NCBI RefSeq assembly: GCF_018873765.1
Contig: NC_057925.1
Coordinates: forward strand, 59,284,970-59,348,969
Source: Telopea speciosissima
Taxonomy: Eukaryota > Streptophyta > Magnoliopsida > Proteales > Proteaceae
DNA length: 64,000 nt
Reading direction: 5' to 3'
Below, piece by piece: positions 45,501 through 56,958 of this stretch. Position 1 is the first letter of the stretch, and the number at the start of each line of letters is the position of its first letter. The position numbers and the translations under genes are program-made. The notes beneath the pieces were generated by a model. It ran no database searches and had not been told where the DNA came from. It was given only the letters and a program-made list of their open reading frames with translations.

Positions 45501-47275
45501 CTTGGAGGGCGAGATGATAACTTTCTTGGGTCTCTCCCGCTTAGTACCCATAAACACAAACTCTTCACCTTCAAATTGGTTTGAATAGAACCTTCCTCTC
45601 GAGCAGATTAGATCGGCTTTGTGAGTTGATAGCCAATCCATTCCCAAAATCACATCAAAGTCTTTCATATCCAAAGATTACTAAGCTTGCTTCGAGTCCG
45701 TGACCACCCACACATACCGGCAAGGATCACAAACCGAGTTAAGTTCAACCTTGCTACCCGTTGGTGTCGACTATCGGTTCTCGGGCCATTAGCTTTGGTT
45801 CAATGGACATCTTCTTAGCAAAACTAGGGGACACAAAAGAGTGTGATGCCCCGAATCAAATAAAGCATAAGCGTGAGAGCAAACAAGAACGACACCGACA
45901 AGCAAATGACAACCAATCATAGAAACAAAAGCTATTATATGCACATCTTAAGAGTAGAGTGCATTACCGTAATAACACTGGATCGGCCTGGCCTCTTCAT
46001 TTGTCTGAGAATACACCGACCTTGAGATCTATGGGCCGGAGCAGAAGAAGAGAACGCACAATCGCCTTGGCTTGGGGTGCCTTCGTAGCCGCACTGAGGA
46101 CCTATCATCCGCGGATGAGGACAGTCTCGAACCATATGCCCGGACTCCTTGCAATTGTAACATATAAGAGTCTCGGGAACCATAGTGAGGAGTTGATGTA
46201 GGCCTGGGTGCTTGCACCGCATCCGACCTCCGGATGGACCGGAAAAGTAGTAGTGTAAGATCCTCTCCTTTGGAATTTTGTGGATCCCCTAGGTTCGTGA
46301 GAGGTCATGGGCCTTTACCACTGAATGGCCTGTAATTCTCTCTCTCTCTGGTCCTCAATCACCTTAGCGGCCTGGACCGTCTCGGCGTAAGTAGGGTACT
46401 TGTGTAGCACCACGAATACTAATGCTAGGTCTAAGCCCCTTCTCAAACTTCCTAGCCTTCACATTCTCGGCCTTCATGTGTACGGGCGAAGTAAAACAGC
46501 TCCTCAAAAGCTTGCCGGTACTCAAGGACCGATTTGGATCCTTGAAAGAAGCTCATAAACTCGACTCCTTCCTATCACGGAAGTTTTGAGGGAAGAAATT
46601 TTTGAAGAAGACTTCCTTGAATTGAGCCCAAGTTGCCTCTCGGGTGAGTTGCCCAAAAATGGTCTTTAGAGGAGAGCCACCACGCATCGAATCACCCCGG
46701 AGCCGGTAGGTAGCACACCGGATCTTGTCCGTGTCATTGCATGTATCACTTCAAAGATTCTCTCAAGATCCCTTATAAATGTTGCCGGAAAAAGGAATCA
46801 TGGGCCATCTTGTAGAAGGTTGGAGGACGATGTTTCGAAATCTCTCCGATAACCTAGCAAGATCCACCCAAGCCGAGTCACCGCTTGGACCGAAGGAGCC
46901 ACGAAGTGGAAGGTAGAATAGGTGCTGGCACCTCTTGTGTCAAAGGAATTCCGCAAGTGGCTTGAGCCGAGGAACACTAGGTACAACGGAACCCACGGGC
47001 GGTGGGGAGGATTGACTTGCACAGAGGAGGCATCGGCTGCCTTTCCCTAACAAAGGCTTGGAACATAGCAGTCATGTTTTGCATAAATTGGCGCTGCTCT
47101 TGTTGCGCCTCCCTATGCTCTCGTTCCATGGATTGCAACCTATTGCTCAACAACGCGGCGACATCCGCATTATTACTAATTGGCGGTGCTACGGTAGAAC
47201 CGTATTCTAAGCCTCACCGGCCTCTTCCTAGCGGAGAACGGTTGGCATTTGACCGTGTATTAACCATGGTTCACA
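42540..47275 (-). other. gag-pol region of the Ty3 element (fossil)
   Basis: Approximate parts on the minus strand are gag 47275-46050 with the zinc knuckle near 46135-46190, protease about 45950-45600, reverse transcriptase about 45480-44750, RNase H about 44720-44010, integrase about 43900-42960 and the chromodomain-like end about 42850-42540. The region is broken and not expected to make a functional polyprotein. Confidence 0.85.
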
Positions 47276-47539
47276 CCTGGCTGACCAACACCACGATTAT
47301 AGGCACAATAGCAATATTAAGCAAACCAATCAAAAATCGATTTGCAAAGGTAAACATAGGTTACACGAGGGTAAGGGAAGCAATAATGAGGGTAATAAAC
47401 ATTAGAAACAAGTTGGTTAAGCAAAACAGGTCAAAAACCCTTTCCGGCCGGTCGATTTACATGCGGTTTCACTAGGCCGCATCCGAAGTGTAAATCCGAC
47501 CTTCACAGACCAAAGGCTGGTCTCGGAATCCGCGGATTC

Positions 47540-49765
47540 ACATGGATTCAAAATCTTGCATCCAGTGTAAAACCGCATGGCCCAAAAGCGAATTTCTCAC
47601 TCGAACTCTCTTTCAAAACCCAAATTCCTTTTTCCAAACACCCCTACGCTCCGGAGAACCCAAAACCGCACTCGTTCCTTGCTCCCTCTCCCTTCTAGGT
47701 GGATTTTTGGCACTCAATCCACGCACAACAGATCCGATCGAGTTCAGTATGCCCTCTTCCCTCTCTATCGATCTATCTCTTTCTCCTTTCGACTTCTATT
47801 ATGGAGAAACCCCAAAATCCATTTCGGTTTACAAGATTTGGGTTTTTTTGTTTTCTCCTAGCTAAATAGATGGATTATTGTCCATCCTACCTTCGTTTCC
47901 CTTCATATGCAACCTAGTTGGGGCATTTCCCCAATCTTGCACCATCACCAAGGGTTTGGGTTGGATTTTGGAGAAATCCCCAAACCCTAACCGAAATTCT
48001 ATGTCTTTTTGCCCAATTCAAGTTCGGTTTTGCTAGGTAGGCTTGGTGTATATCATTTGGGGTTGTCTCAAGCCATTACTTATTTATTTCTTGCAAATTG
48101 GAACTTCAAGAATCACATCTGAATTTTCTTTTTAGAGATTCAAGCATTATTTACCACAATTTAGCTCTATATATTGCTTGAACTAGGTATTTAGTATAAA
48201 CTTCATGTGTTAGGTGTACTATGGCCATGTATATATATTGTGTACTATATCATTCAACTTCCAACCAAATTCTGAAAATTTCCTCTTTGGGTTTCATAGT
48301 ATAATTTTTTTTTTCAATTCAGTCCAACTTTGTTTGAACTAATTGCTTGTATAATGCTCTCTAAGCATAAATGTGGCCATGTACTTTTATCCTCTATGAT
48401 TGCATCTACATGTTGGCCATGCATTCCCCTTTTCCCTAACTCCTTAGACCATTCACAACAAATTTTTCCTAGTACATTCCCTGCTGTAATTTGGTTAATC
48501 TGTTGTAGAAATCAAGGTCTAGGTTCTAATTCCTTGTTTCTTTTCATTGTATATTTGCTTAGACCTTAATATCCAAGCATGGACTTAATGTGTTTCTGTA
48601 TTCTTGGCCTTCCTTGGTTGCAGGTTAGGGAATCTAAATGGCTCCTAGAACAAGGCGTGCACGGGCCGAACAAGCTGCCCCAGTTGCTTTGGATACGCAA
48701 TGGTTCCAAGACCTAGAGAAACAGGAGATGTACCAAGACCACTTTCGCTTTAAGAATATCTTGGAGGGAAGAGATGTGGTACTTGGAAGACCTCAAGGCC
48801 TACAAGGTAGGGCCGAGATTTGAAGCACGGGGTGGTCCAACCTCCTCAACCTTCCGAGCCATTCTATCCCAAGCTCGTTCGTCACTTCTACGCCAACTGC
48901 ACACCGAGAACCTAGGCACGCGAGATTACGGATCCTCTCTTATGTCAAGGGAGTCACCATATCCTTCACGGAGGCACGGTTGGCGGGCATCCTCAATGTA
49001 GCTATCGGGGAGAGAAGACCTCTGCGCACCATGGAAGAATCCTACTCCTTTCTCGGAGAGAGGCATACAGGGAGTTATACAGGGAGCTTACACGTGGGGC
49101 ATTCGAGAAGAAAGTGCCGAGACTTCTTTTGCCAATTCTCCTGGATCGAGCGGATTGTGCAAAGACAACATCGTGCCTATAGCCGGTCACCGCACCATGC
49201 CTTCCATCTTCGTAGGCTATGTGGCCTATCACCTCTACAAAGGCATTCCCATCCGCCGCCCTACATTATCATGCGGACCATGGATCATGCGGGCGAAATC
49301 CCGGGAGGAACTTAGATTTACCCTATGGGAGGTTGCTCACCACTATTTTCCAGCATTTTGGAGTTGACCTGAGTGAGGAGGATCAAGACTTAACCGAAGA
49401 TCCACCTCTAGATCGTAACGCATGGCGAGGATGCATGCGATGGATGCATATAGTGATGGGGAGCCATTGGTCCCAGCAGAGAGGGTCACGGGCCCGAGCC
49501 TCAGTGCGGAGCCTCCTCCTCGCCCGGTGTGCATGCGGCCTCTTCATCCCACTTGCTCCTAGTGGGTCGACATCGATAGGATTCTTGCAACTCTGGGCCG
49601 ATGAGCACCAACATGGCTCAGGGGTTTGAAGGAGTGAACACTAGGCTCGATGCATCGACGACGCATGGAGAGCCTCGAGCGCAGATGGAGGACTTGCACT
49701 CCTACCTCCATGATGAGGGCACAGAGGACGAGCCCAGTAGTGATGATGAGATGGAGCAGTAGACC
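47540..49765 (+). other. Antisense accessory unit inside the Ty3 element (fossil)
   Basis: Between gag and the 5' LTR the coding sense flips. A plus-strand unit starts with a CT-rich, leader-like zone (47580-47700). It then has a likely spliced leader, with a T-rich tract and TTGCAG acceptor just before the ATG at 48638. The protein begins MAPRTRRARAEQAAP and resembles the 'putative plant transposon protein' family often found in such elements. An acidic end (DEPSSDDEMEQ) closes near 49762. The unit is broken in several places. Extra antisense frames are known in some plant Ty3 elements. Confidence 0.6.
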
Positions 49766-50131
49766 TCCTGTCCATTCCCACCATGCTCTCAATGGACCCC
49801 TAGCTTTTGTCTTACCATGCAGCAAATTTATTTTTTTCTTTTTCTTGGTTGTAAGAATTTGAAGTCTACAGTTCAGCTGAATTTTGTTGTAATCACTCGT
49901 TTGGCTTATGGAAATGTATTAACAGCTGAACACACATGTCTTTTCCTTCCACTGTTGTGCCTATTAATTGCTATTGTCTTCGGCTTTCTCCCTAAGCTAG
50001 TCTTCTCCCTAGCATTCGCACACATTCCAATTATGCATTGTTAGAAGCTTTTATTTTAGCAACCTATTGTGTCGAGTAAATCACAATTCCGCTAGACTGT
50101 GGCTGGTGCAGAGCATCTCGCTCGATACCAC

Positions 50132-52932
50132 TGTCACGCCCTATTCCGCATAAGGAATATAATATCATATAAAGGGTGACTAGGACGACGCGTGTCATCC
50201 TACTAAACCGCCGGATCACCGACACGTTGTCCCAACGCACGATCATATCCAATATTAACACAATATAATATCGAATGCGAAAAGAGGAATATTACATTCC
50301 AAGGATCGAGTAGTATTGCGGAGCGTATAAATCGAATAGTTACAAGATGTTCAAAGCTAGATGATAAATACAGTAATTAGTTACATTTCCAATGATCATC
50401 TAATAACTATCAAAATGGTATTACAGTAAGTATTTCACCATAGGCCTTAGCCTCAAAAGTAATCAAAAGGGATCGAGTCCCGAATATCCTCACGGCCCGT
50501 AGGCACAATCATCGCAAGGACACCGTCGCCATGTTCCTCAAACACGGCCTCCGGTTCCTCCTCCGGATCTCATCGTATCCCGAGGGTGAACTCCAAGTCC
50601 CGCGAGATATCCGTCACCGCACCATAATCTAAAAACGTGCGACGAGGGGGTTAGCTCCACTGAGCAGTGAGGGGATGGGAATGCACAAACACGCAATTCA
50701 TATAGTCCAATGATGCATGCACATGTTAAGTCCATTTTTCCACCTAACAAACAACTAAGTCAATGGCATATGCTCTGTGACAACTCGGGAGACACTGTGG
50801 GTCACTTAACTTATCGCCACAATGAAACCTCAATTGTCACGTGGGACCTACGCCGATCGAAGCCTCCAAGACCACTCGGTGGCGGACCCACGATAACCAA
50901 TACTACCATGGTGGCCTCTCCCACCTCCACGAATCCGTGTCGATTACCCAACACCTAAACCCCTGTTGGTAAGGGTCGTAGCATAAGGGTGTGAAATCCT
51001 AGCCACAAATATACTACATGCAAGTCCTATCGTCCCGAGAAGTAATCCGGCGCATCAACTTTTCATCCGGTTTAGTGCCCGGTTACCGACAAGACGACAC
51101 GGCGCATACGATTCAACATGACATTCAACATAATTTCTTCATAAATGTTTATAGAGTTCGGAGTTACACGGTACCCACCAGAGACCCATCAAGATACAAC
51201 ATTATCAATCAACATTATAACACATAGATATAAAATTATGCAATATGCACATATGCTTATTAATTATAATGAGTACATAATATATAGTGCAATAGTAATA
51301 ACAAGCCCAAACAACCAAACCCACTCACAACGTATACGCCAAGCACCCGGTTTATCGCTTGTCGCCTCGATCAAGCAATAAGCCACAAAGTGAATATTTT
51401 AACCTATACAAAGAGTGGAATAAGGTTAAACGAGCGAAAGGAACGGATCCCCAAAAGATCTCCCATAAACACTTAAGTATAAGGTTTCGAGACGAAGTGG
51501 TTGGGGGAGTGGTTTCATGCCCAAATTCCGCAACCACATGTAAATCCTAGGAAACCGGGACAGTTTTAGTCAAGGTCGGATGCGGATGTGGTTTCAAAAA
51601 CTGAATCCAAGTGTAAATCCGAGCTTCACAGGGGCTCGGGACAATTTTTGCCAAGGTCGGATGCGGATGTGGTTTGAAAAGCTCAATCCGAGTGTAAATC
51701 CGACCTTCACAGAATCCTTCTCGGGAAGGTAGTTTCGAGGGGTTTCTTGCAGTCCGAAATCACATGTAACCCTCACACCTTCAGGTCCAAAATCCAAGGA
51801 TTCCCCTCCAAGGACCCCATTTTAAGTGGTTTTTAAGGCACAAGGACTTCTAGAAAACTCTATCCTAAGCTCCTTAGGGTCCAACCTTAAATCCCCCAAA
51901 TGGCAATGAGAACCCTCACATTAGAGCTCATAATGGAGTGAACTAACTCCACCATAGCTTGGCTTTAAAGCTCCATCTACACCCTAGGTTCCAAGAGAGA
52001 TCTAGGTCAATCTCTCCCATTACCCAACCCCTTTTTGAAATCCAAAATAGAAGAAGGAAGAAGCTTACCTACCCCCAAGATGAGAGCTCCACAATTTCGC
52101 CCAAGAGATGGGGTCTCCACCTTCCTCCAAGCTCTCTCTCCTTCCTCCTTCTCTTTCTCTCCTCTTTCTCTCCTCTTTCTCTCCTCCACGATTTAGGGTA
52201 GAAGAGGATGTTGAAGAAGAAGTAATGTTCTCTCCCCTCCTCCTCTCTTTTTATAATAAATGGGTCTATGGGTACCCTTAGTCAAATGGGTCATGAGGCC
52301 TAATGGGTCAACCCATTAGTCCTATGTGGGTAAGTGGATGGAATAACCCATCATTGGGCCAATAGGTTAAATGGGCCTGCCCACAACCTTAATTAAGGAA
52401 AAGCCCATTCTTAGATGGGCTCATATGAGATGGGTATAAGTCCCCAATGTACTTCCTAAAGGTACGCGGGACCCGAACTTAAATTATTCCCTTCTCTCAT
52501 GAAATAGCTCGAGCGGTTCAAGCCCGGACCCGCACTCGAGGTTACCAAGGGAAGAATAATTAATAAGACTTGAGGCTAGAACTTACTTTTCCCCCTGTCA
52601 TGGTTTATTACCCATGACCCCGACACTTTGCCACGGCAGCGCTAAGCTCATCACCGAGCGAAATATCCGTGAGGTGACGGTCGGGATGCTCTCTCCTGAA
52701 CTCCTCGCTTCCCGGGCTGGTACTTGGAGGGTAGTCGACGAAGTCGCCGTCCACGAACTTTCCCCACGGCGGTTGAGGAATCTTTCCTCCACAGCAAACC
52801 CGTCTTGTGGTCAACGATTTTGTAGCTAGGTTTGACCATCATGGAGAACGGTCACCAGCATACATGGCAGCGGTATCTACACGTCACGAGAAGAAATGAT
52901 ATTTAATTATATCCCGGGGTACGGGTATAACA
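50132..52932 (-). repeat. 5' LTR of the Ty3 element (2.8 kb)
   Basis: Near-identical partner of 39704-42506. Differences are mostly short indels rather than substitutions. The primer-binding site follows at its inner end. Confidence 0.93.
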
Positions 52933-52937
52933 AGATC

Positions 52938-53016
52938 CCATATGGTGCACATGACCTCTGTAGTCGCCGCACGATACATTACTGCACCGTGTAGTAATGG
53001 GAGAGAATAACGATTC
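52938..53016. mobile_element. Right arm of the split palindromic MITE
   Basis: CCATATGGTGCACATGACCT and CGCACGATACATTACTGC are the complement of the arm at 39621-39703. It is followed by the direct repeat GTATCAATAATC at 53017-53028. Confidence 0.7.
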
Positions 53017-53028
53017 GTATCAATAATC

Positions 53029-54116
53029 AAGATATCATCACTATTGCCAGAAACAAGTATTTTAAATTTGAAATAAACGTTGTTGCCCAACTTGCCATTT
53101 CCTTTTTTCGAATCCTATATAAATTTATATTAATTTTCTATATATCATATAAAATATTTTACAGTAAAATAAACGCAGCTTAAGTAAACACTGCTTTAAG
53201 AAATTATTACTGAATTAACTAAAACTAAATATAGATTTTCCTTTTGGGGTTTAAACTTTAAACAATCCATATTTATTTTCATTTAGAGTAAAGAAAATGT
53301 GGTGCTGATGTATCCGCTTATTGCGAAAATTAAATTATAGAAAGATGGGAAAAACAAAAACATACCAAACAGATCAGTTAGGCATTTCTAGCTACTGTCT
53401 TTATGTTGGGTTCTTTTGATGACAAATATTAATGGGTTATAAATAAAAAAAGTGAACTAACTATTTAATGGAAATGTTTTCATTGCCAAACTTTGAGTCC
53501 TTGAGATGCCTAAGTTCAGACCACAGAATTAAACAAAGGGTGACCTGCCTGATCGTATGGTCTATGCACCAGTGTGGAGGCCAATGAGAGCATGTATAGG
53601 GGAATCAATATAGATGAGATGTTTTATTTAATGAAAACAGGATCGAAGCGGTAAATTTGCATGCTCATGTGTCTTTGTGCAGGCTCTATGCGTACCAGTC
53701 AGCGATCTTGCTCCTTTAAGTAAGGGATGAAGAAGAAGTCAGTGGAAGAGTAAGACAGCAGCAGATGGCAGCTGATGCTGTTGGTTGCTCGAAAATGGAA
53801 AACTTGATCTGTTAAAGCAGAGCAATGCATGCCGTAGTTTGAACGCAATCCATACATGTATCATCCATGCATATCAATCACTCGTAATCCTGAATTTAAG
53901 GCTTTGGTTTTCTTCTTTGCTTTACCTATGTCTACATTCACATGCCTCCATCACGCAATGTTGGAAATCTTTGTTTGTGTGTGTATAAGAGAGAGAGAGA
54001 GGGGCAGGTAGGCAGGTAGATCTCGCAACTATCGGGTCTTCCCTTACCCCATGGACGATGTAAGATAGGTTTTTAATGTTTCAGATATCTAGTTCATTCT
54101 CTGGAGAAGTAATTTG
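53029..54116. other. Intergenic with one foldback MITE
   Basis: No gene is supported. 53566-53703 is a second copy of the family at 26752 (CCAATGAGAGCATGTATAGG, centre ATCAATATAGATGAGATGTT, right arm TTGCATGCTCATGTGTCTTT). A GA tract lies near 53989-54003. Confidence 0.5.
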
Positions 54117-54252
54117 TGACTGTGGCTTACTTTTGCACTTCCATGTGTCTCTTTCTCCCCTCTTAAAAACAAGCAGTAGAGGTATCCTTTTATATGAGAG
54201 GGAGAGAGATAGATTCATGGGAGTACTGGCGTCGGCCACACTCTCAAGGATC
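54117..54252. mobile_element. Foldback MITE, 'AGTGTGGCCTA' family, copy 2 (diverged)
   Basis: GTGGCTTACTTTTGCACTTC and CATGTGTCTCTTTCTCC on the left pair with GGAGAGAGATAGATTCATGG and GTACTGGCGTCGGCCACACT on the right. Confidence 0.55.
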
Positions 54253-54320
54253 CGGCTCCTCTTCAGAGAACCCAACACCCAGGAAATGTTCAGGAGGCAT
54301 CCAACGGCTGCACCATGCCA

Positions 54321-54364
54321 CACACATTCTTTTTTTTTTTTGATAATGATGTCGCACACATTCT
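54321..54364 (-). mobile_element. Micro-insertion between 10-bp repeats
   Basis: CACACATTCT at 54321-54330 and 54355-54364 encloses 24 bp, a T tract followed by GATAATGATGTCG. On the minus strand this is CGACATCATTATC plus A tract, and the CATTATC just before the A tract equals the last bases of the LINE at 15942-18015. Confidence 0.72.
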
Positions 54365-54835
54365 GATAACTAATTGCCGTACACATCCCGATATACACCC
54401 AATCAACCATCAGGATGTGTGTACAAAAGCCTGAATTATGCCCCCTGTGCACTCCCTGGGTGCTAGACTGTTCCTTATCCCTTTAAAGAATTATTGCTTT
54501 CAATTATCCAATTGAGTGACTCAATCATTAAATAACAATTGCAAATTTATTTTTGGGTTATTTCCAAATGCCCCCCCAAAAATGGTCAAACTTATAATTG
54601 CCCTCTTAAATTTTCATTAATTTCACTTGCACCCCTACTTTCCAAACTAAGTATTAATATAATCCCCCCCGTTAGTTAGAGACGTTATGTTATAACCTAT
54701 CCTAGTTTTTGAAAATTTATGGACCATTCTGCCCCTTGATAGGATAGAATGACCAAAATGCCCCTTCAAGAAGAAAAAAAAAAACATCTGCAACTCATCT
54801 TCCCCAAATTGATTGGGGAAAGATGAGTTGCAGGC

Positions 54836-55022
54836 TATAGATAGAAGGTCTGTCCATTAGAACAGCAAGCCTAGCTTTATCTCGACAAGGGAGCAACTTC
54901 AACCAGGGAGTTAGGTTCTTAGTAAAAACAACCTCCCGTGGCAGAGCACCATATCTAAGGGTACCCGAGAATGGTCGAAAGCTCCAATGTGGAGAAGCAT
55001 AAGCAGTAGATGATTCCAAGCC
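54836..55022 (-). pseudogene. PIG-T: Captured exon piece of GPI transamidase subunit PIG-T (downstream part)
   Basis: The minus strand reads LESSTAYASPHWSF, then LRYGALPREVVFTKNLTPWL and KLLPCRDKARLAVLMDRPSIY. This matches the conserved plant PIG-T segment (LESSTSYAAPTWGF, LRYGSLPREAVCTENLTPWL and KLLPCRDK in Arabidopsis, from memory). PIG-T is an ER-membrane part of the complex that attaches GPI anchors. The piece stays open, and an ATG-initiated frame of 102 codons runs from 55103 through it into the TIR (stop at 54795), so a short chimeric peptide is conceivable. The sequence upstream of LESST does not look like PIG-T. Confidence 0.85.
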
Positions 55023-55577
55023 CAAAAGCAAATACATCTTCCATTTCCGAAACCCCATCACCGACCATCTCTCAAAACCCATCTCTGCTAAAACCGCCAT
55101 CATCTCTACTAACCCCTATTTCTCCTTTCATCCCTATTCTTTTTTCTGTATTTTTTTTTTATCATTTTCATTCTAAAAACCCTCATCCCACCATCACCGA
55201 TTCTCCTCTCCATTTCTTTTCACTTCTAATCTAACCCACATCCTTGTCTAAACAAAACCCCAATCTGAATTCCAGCCATGACCACACCCATCCTCAACTA
55301 ATATATCATTTCTGATCCCATCATATCTTTGATTTCCTTTTCCATTTTCCCTCCCAATAACCATCGGATCCCTATTTCTTTTCTTTTATTTCCATTTTTC
55401 CAAACCCAACACAGAATCAGAATCCATTGGCTGCCATCATTTTTTTTTCAAGCTCTCTGGAATCCATTGTCGGCTGTGGTGCAAAGAAATGTGGGGCAAG
55501 AAAAATAGAAGAAGATTAGGAAGAAGAAGAGGAAACCCGGGCGGAGAAGAAGGAGATGGGGAGGAAATTGTGCGGAC

Positions 55578-55778
55578 ATAGAAGTTAATCGAAACACAGA
55601 AGAGACCCGAGAAGGTGTGGGTCAGATTTTTCCAGGTTGAATCAACCTGATCTTAGGGACATCGAAGACAGCCCACAACTCAACTCCGGGAGGTTTCGCA
55701 TTTGCGCTCGATACAGGATCAAATCCACCCCATCGTTCGTAGTTCCAGCGACCTTGCGTGAATGACAATTCCATCTCA
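55578..55778 (-). pseudogene. PIG-T: Captured exon piece of PIG-T (upstream part), frameshifted
   Basis: The minus strand reads EMELSFTQGRWNYERWGGFD and PVSSANAKPPGVELWAVFDV, then, after a shift of frame, VDSTWKNLTHTFSGLFCVSI and NF. In plant PIG-T this block lies directly before LESST, so the two pieces are adjacent in the parent protein but 0.55 kb apart here. The sequence between them lacks a normal GT donor after NF, so it is not a clean intron. The frameshift near 55656 makes this piece non-coding. Confidence 0.85.
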
Positions 55779-56314
55779 CAAATCGGGAATTTTTTAACCT
55801 AATCAAAGCAGCATAAAATCCCATTAGTTATTACTCTTTCAACTTAAACTGCAGTTGTGAAGACGGTAACAATTAACAAACCCTAGATTCTGACCAGAAA
55901 TAAAGCTGATCGATCGGAGAGTTAAAAACAAAAGCTAGAAACACAGATACAAATGGGTTAAAACCTAAAGCAAATGGAAGAGGGAAAGGAAAGAGAGTGA
56001 CTCAGGATTAGTTCCATGGTGTTCCCTACAAGGATACCTGCAACTTATCTTCCACAAATTGATTTGGGGAAGATGAGTTGCAGGGTTTTTTTTTTTTTTT
56101 GAAGGGGCACTTTGGTCATTCTACCTTATCAAGGGGCAGAATGGTCCATAAATTTTCAAAAACTAGGATCCATTATAACATAATGTCTCTCACTAACGGG
56201 AGAGACTAGATTGGTACTTAGTTTGGAAAGCAGGGTGCACGTGAAATTAATGAAAATTCAAAGGGGCAACTATAAGTTTAACCGGAGGACATTTAGAAAT
56301 AACCCTTTATTTTT

Positions 56315-56722
56315 TAATTCACTTGTGGTGTTCACATGACATGTGTAACGTAATGGATAAAAAATAAATTAATTAAATGTAGGACTCACATCCCCATGAC
56401 ACACGTCATGTGAACAGCCGTCAACAGCGTAAGTGAAGTGATTTTGAAGATTCCTCTCTCTCAAATGTTGAGACCACTTGAGTGAATCAAGGAAAACAAA
56501 CCACGTGAATTAGTGCGGTTTATTTTGTCACTGTTTGCTTGTGACCAAACTCCGTCCACGAAGGAAAATGATCTCCTCACCTGTGGCTGATTCATCCCTT
56601 CAATTCCATGAACAATAAAGAGTATCCAGGAGGGTATCTCAATAACTGCATCGACCACTTAGTTATTTACATAAATACCCTTAGGTACATTTTCTAATCG
56701 AATGATTTGATCGGGTGAGGAC

Positions 56723-56727
<5 letters not shown>
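56315..56727. other. Intergenic, no gene seen
   Basis: Nothing recognisable. A short CATGTGAAC/GTTCACATGAC pair suggests a decayed inverted repeat at about 56330-56415. Confidence 0.4.
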
Positions 56728-56753
<26 letters not shown>

Positions 56754-56958
56754 GTCTCTCTTATCATCTCTTATGGAGGGCAATAGGTCACTAAGGCGGT
56801 TTCCAACTCAAAGAAGAGCAGCCAATGGGGAAGAAGGGAGTAATAACAAGATGTACACTTCCGATGGGGGAGAGTCGAACATGCAACCTCTTCTTGAACT
56901 TAAGTCAGCACTTTAATACATCGGCAGCTACAATCATGCCAAGAGACGCTTCTCCAAG
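56728..56958 (-). mobile_element. Probable tRNA-derived SINE
   Basis: On the minus strand the sequence has an A-box-like TGGCATGATTGTAG, a B-box-like ATGTTCGACTCTCCC and a roughly 200-bp body. It ends in a 25-base A tract (T run 56729-56753 on the plus strand). These are the marks of a Pol III SINE. The distance between boxes is longer than usual and no clear target duplication was found. Confidence 0.45.

Larger units (their letters stand above)
39704..52932 (-). mobile_element. Ty3/gypsy LTR retrotransposon, chromovirus (Tekay/Del-like)
   Basis: A structurally complete 13.2-kb element. Both LTRs read TGTCACG...TATAACA, and AGATC flanks it at 39699-39703 and 52933-52937. Coding direction is minus. 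Recognisable parts in order are gag with a CCHC zinc knuckle, protease, reverse transcriptase, RNase H, integrase and a chromodomain-like end near the 3' LTR. Next to the 5' LTR a methionine-type primer site is seen (complement of GATACCAC, about 50120-50131), and a purine-rich tract lies beside the 3' LTR (42507-42515). The coding part is broken in many places (probably more than ten). The LTRs are nearly identical in substitutions, so insertion was recent. Lineage assignment rests on gene order, LTR length and the chromodomain-like end. Confidence 0.93.
54555..56305. mobile_element. Pack-MULE (Mutator-like) carrying PIG-T exon pieces
   Basis: TTTATTTTT flanks the element at 54546-54554 and 56306-56314, a perfect 9-bp duplication. 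Terminal inverted repeats are about 280 bp (54555-54834) and 269 bp (56037-56305), starting GGGTTATTTCCAAATG. Each inner TIR edge has a small hairpin (CTGCAACTCATCTTCCCC and complement). The 1.2-kb interior contains two stretches of the host gene PIG-T on the minus strand, in the same order as in the parent gene. No transposase is present, so movement would need another Mutator element. This is the classic Pack-MULE structure. Confidence 0.92.
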
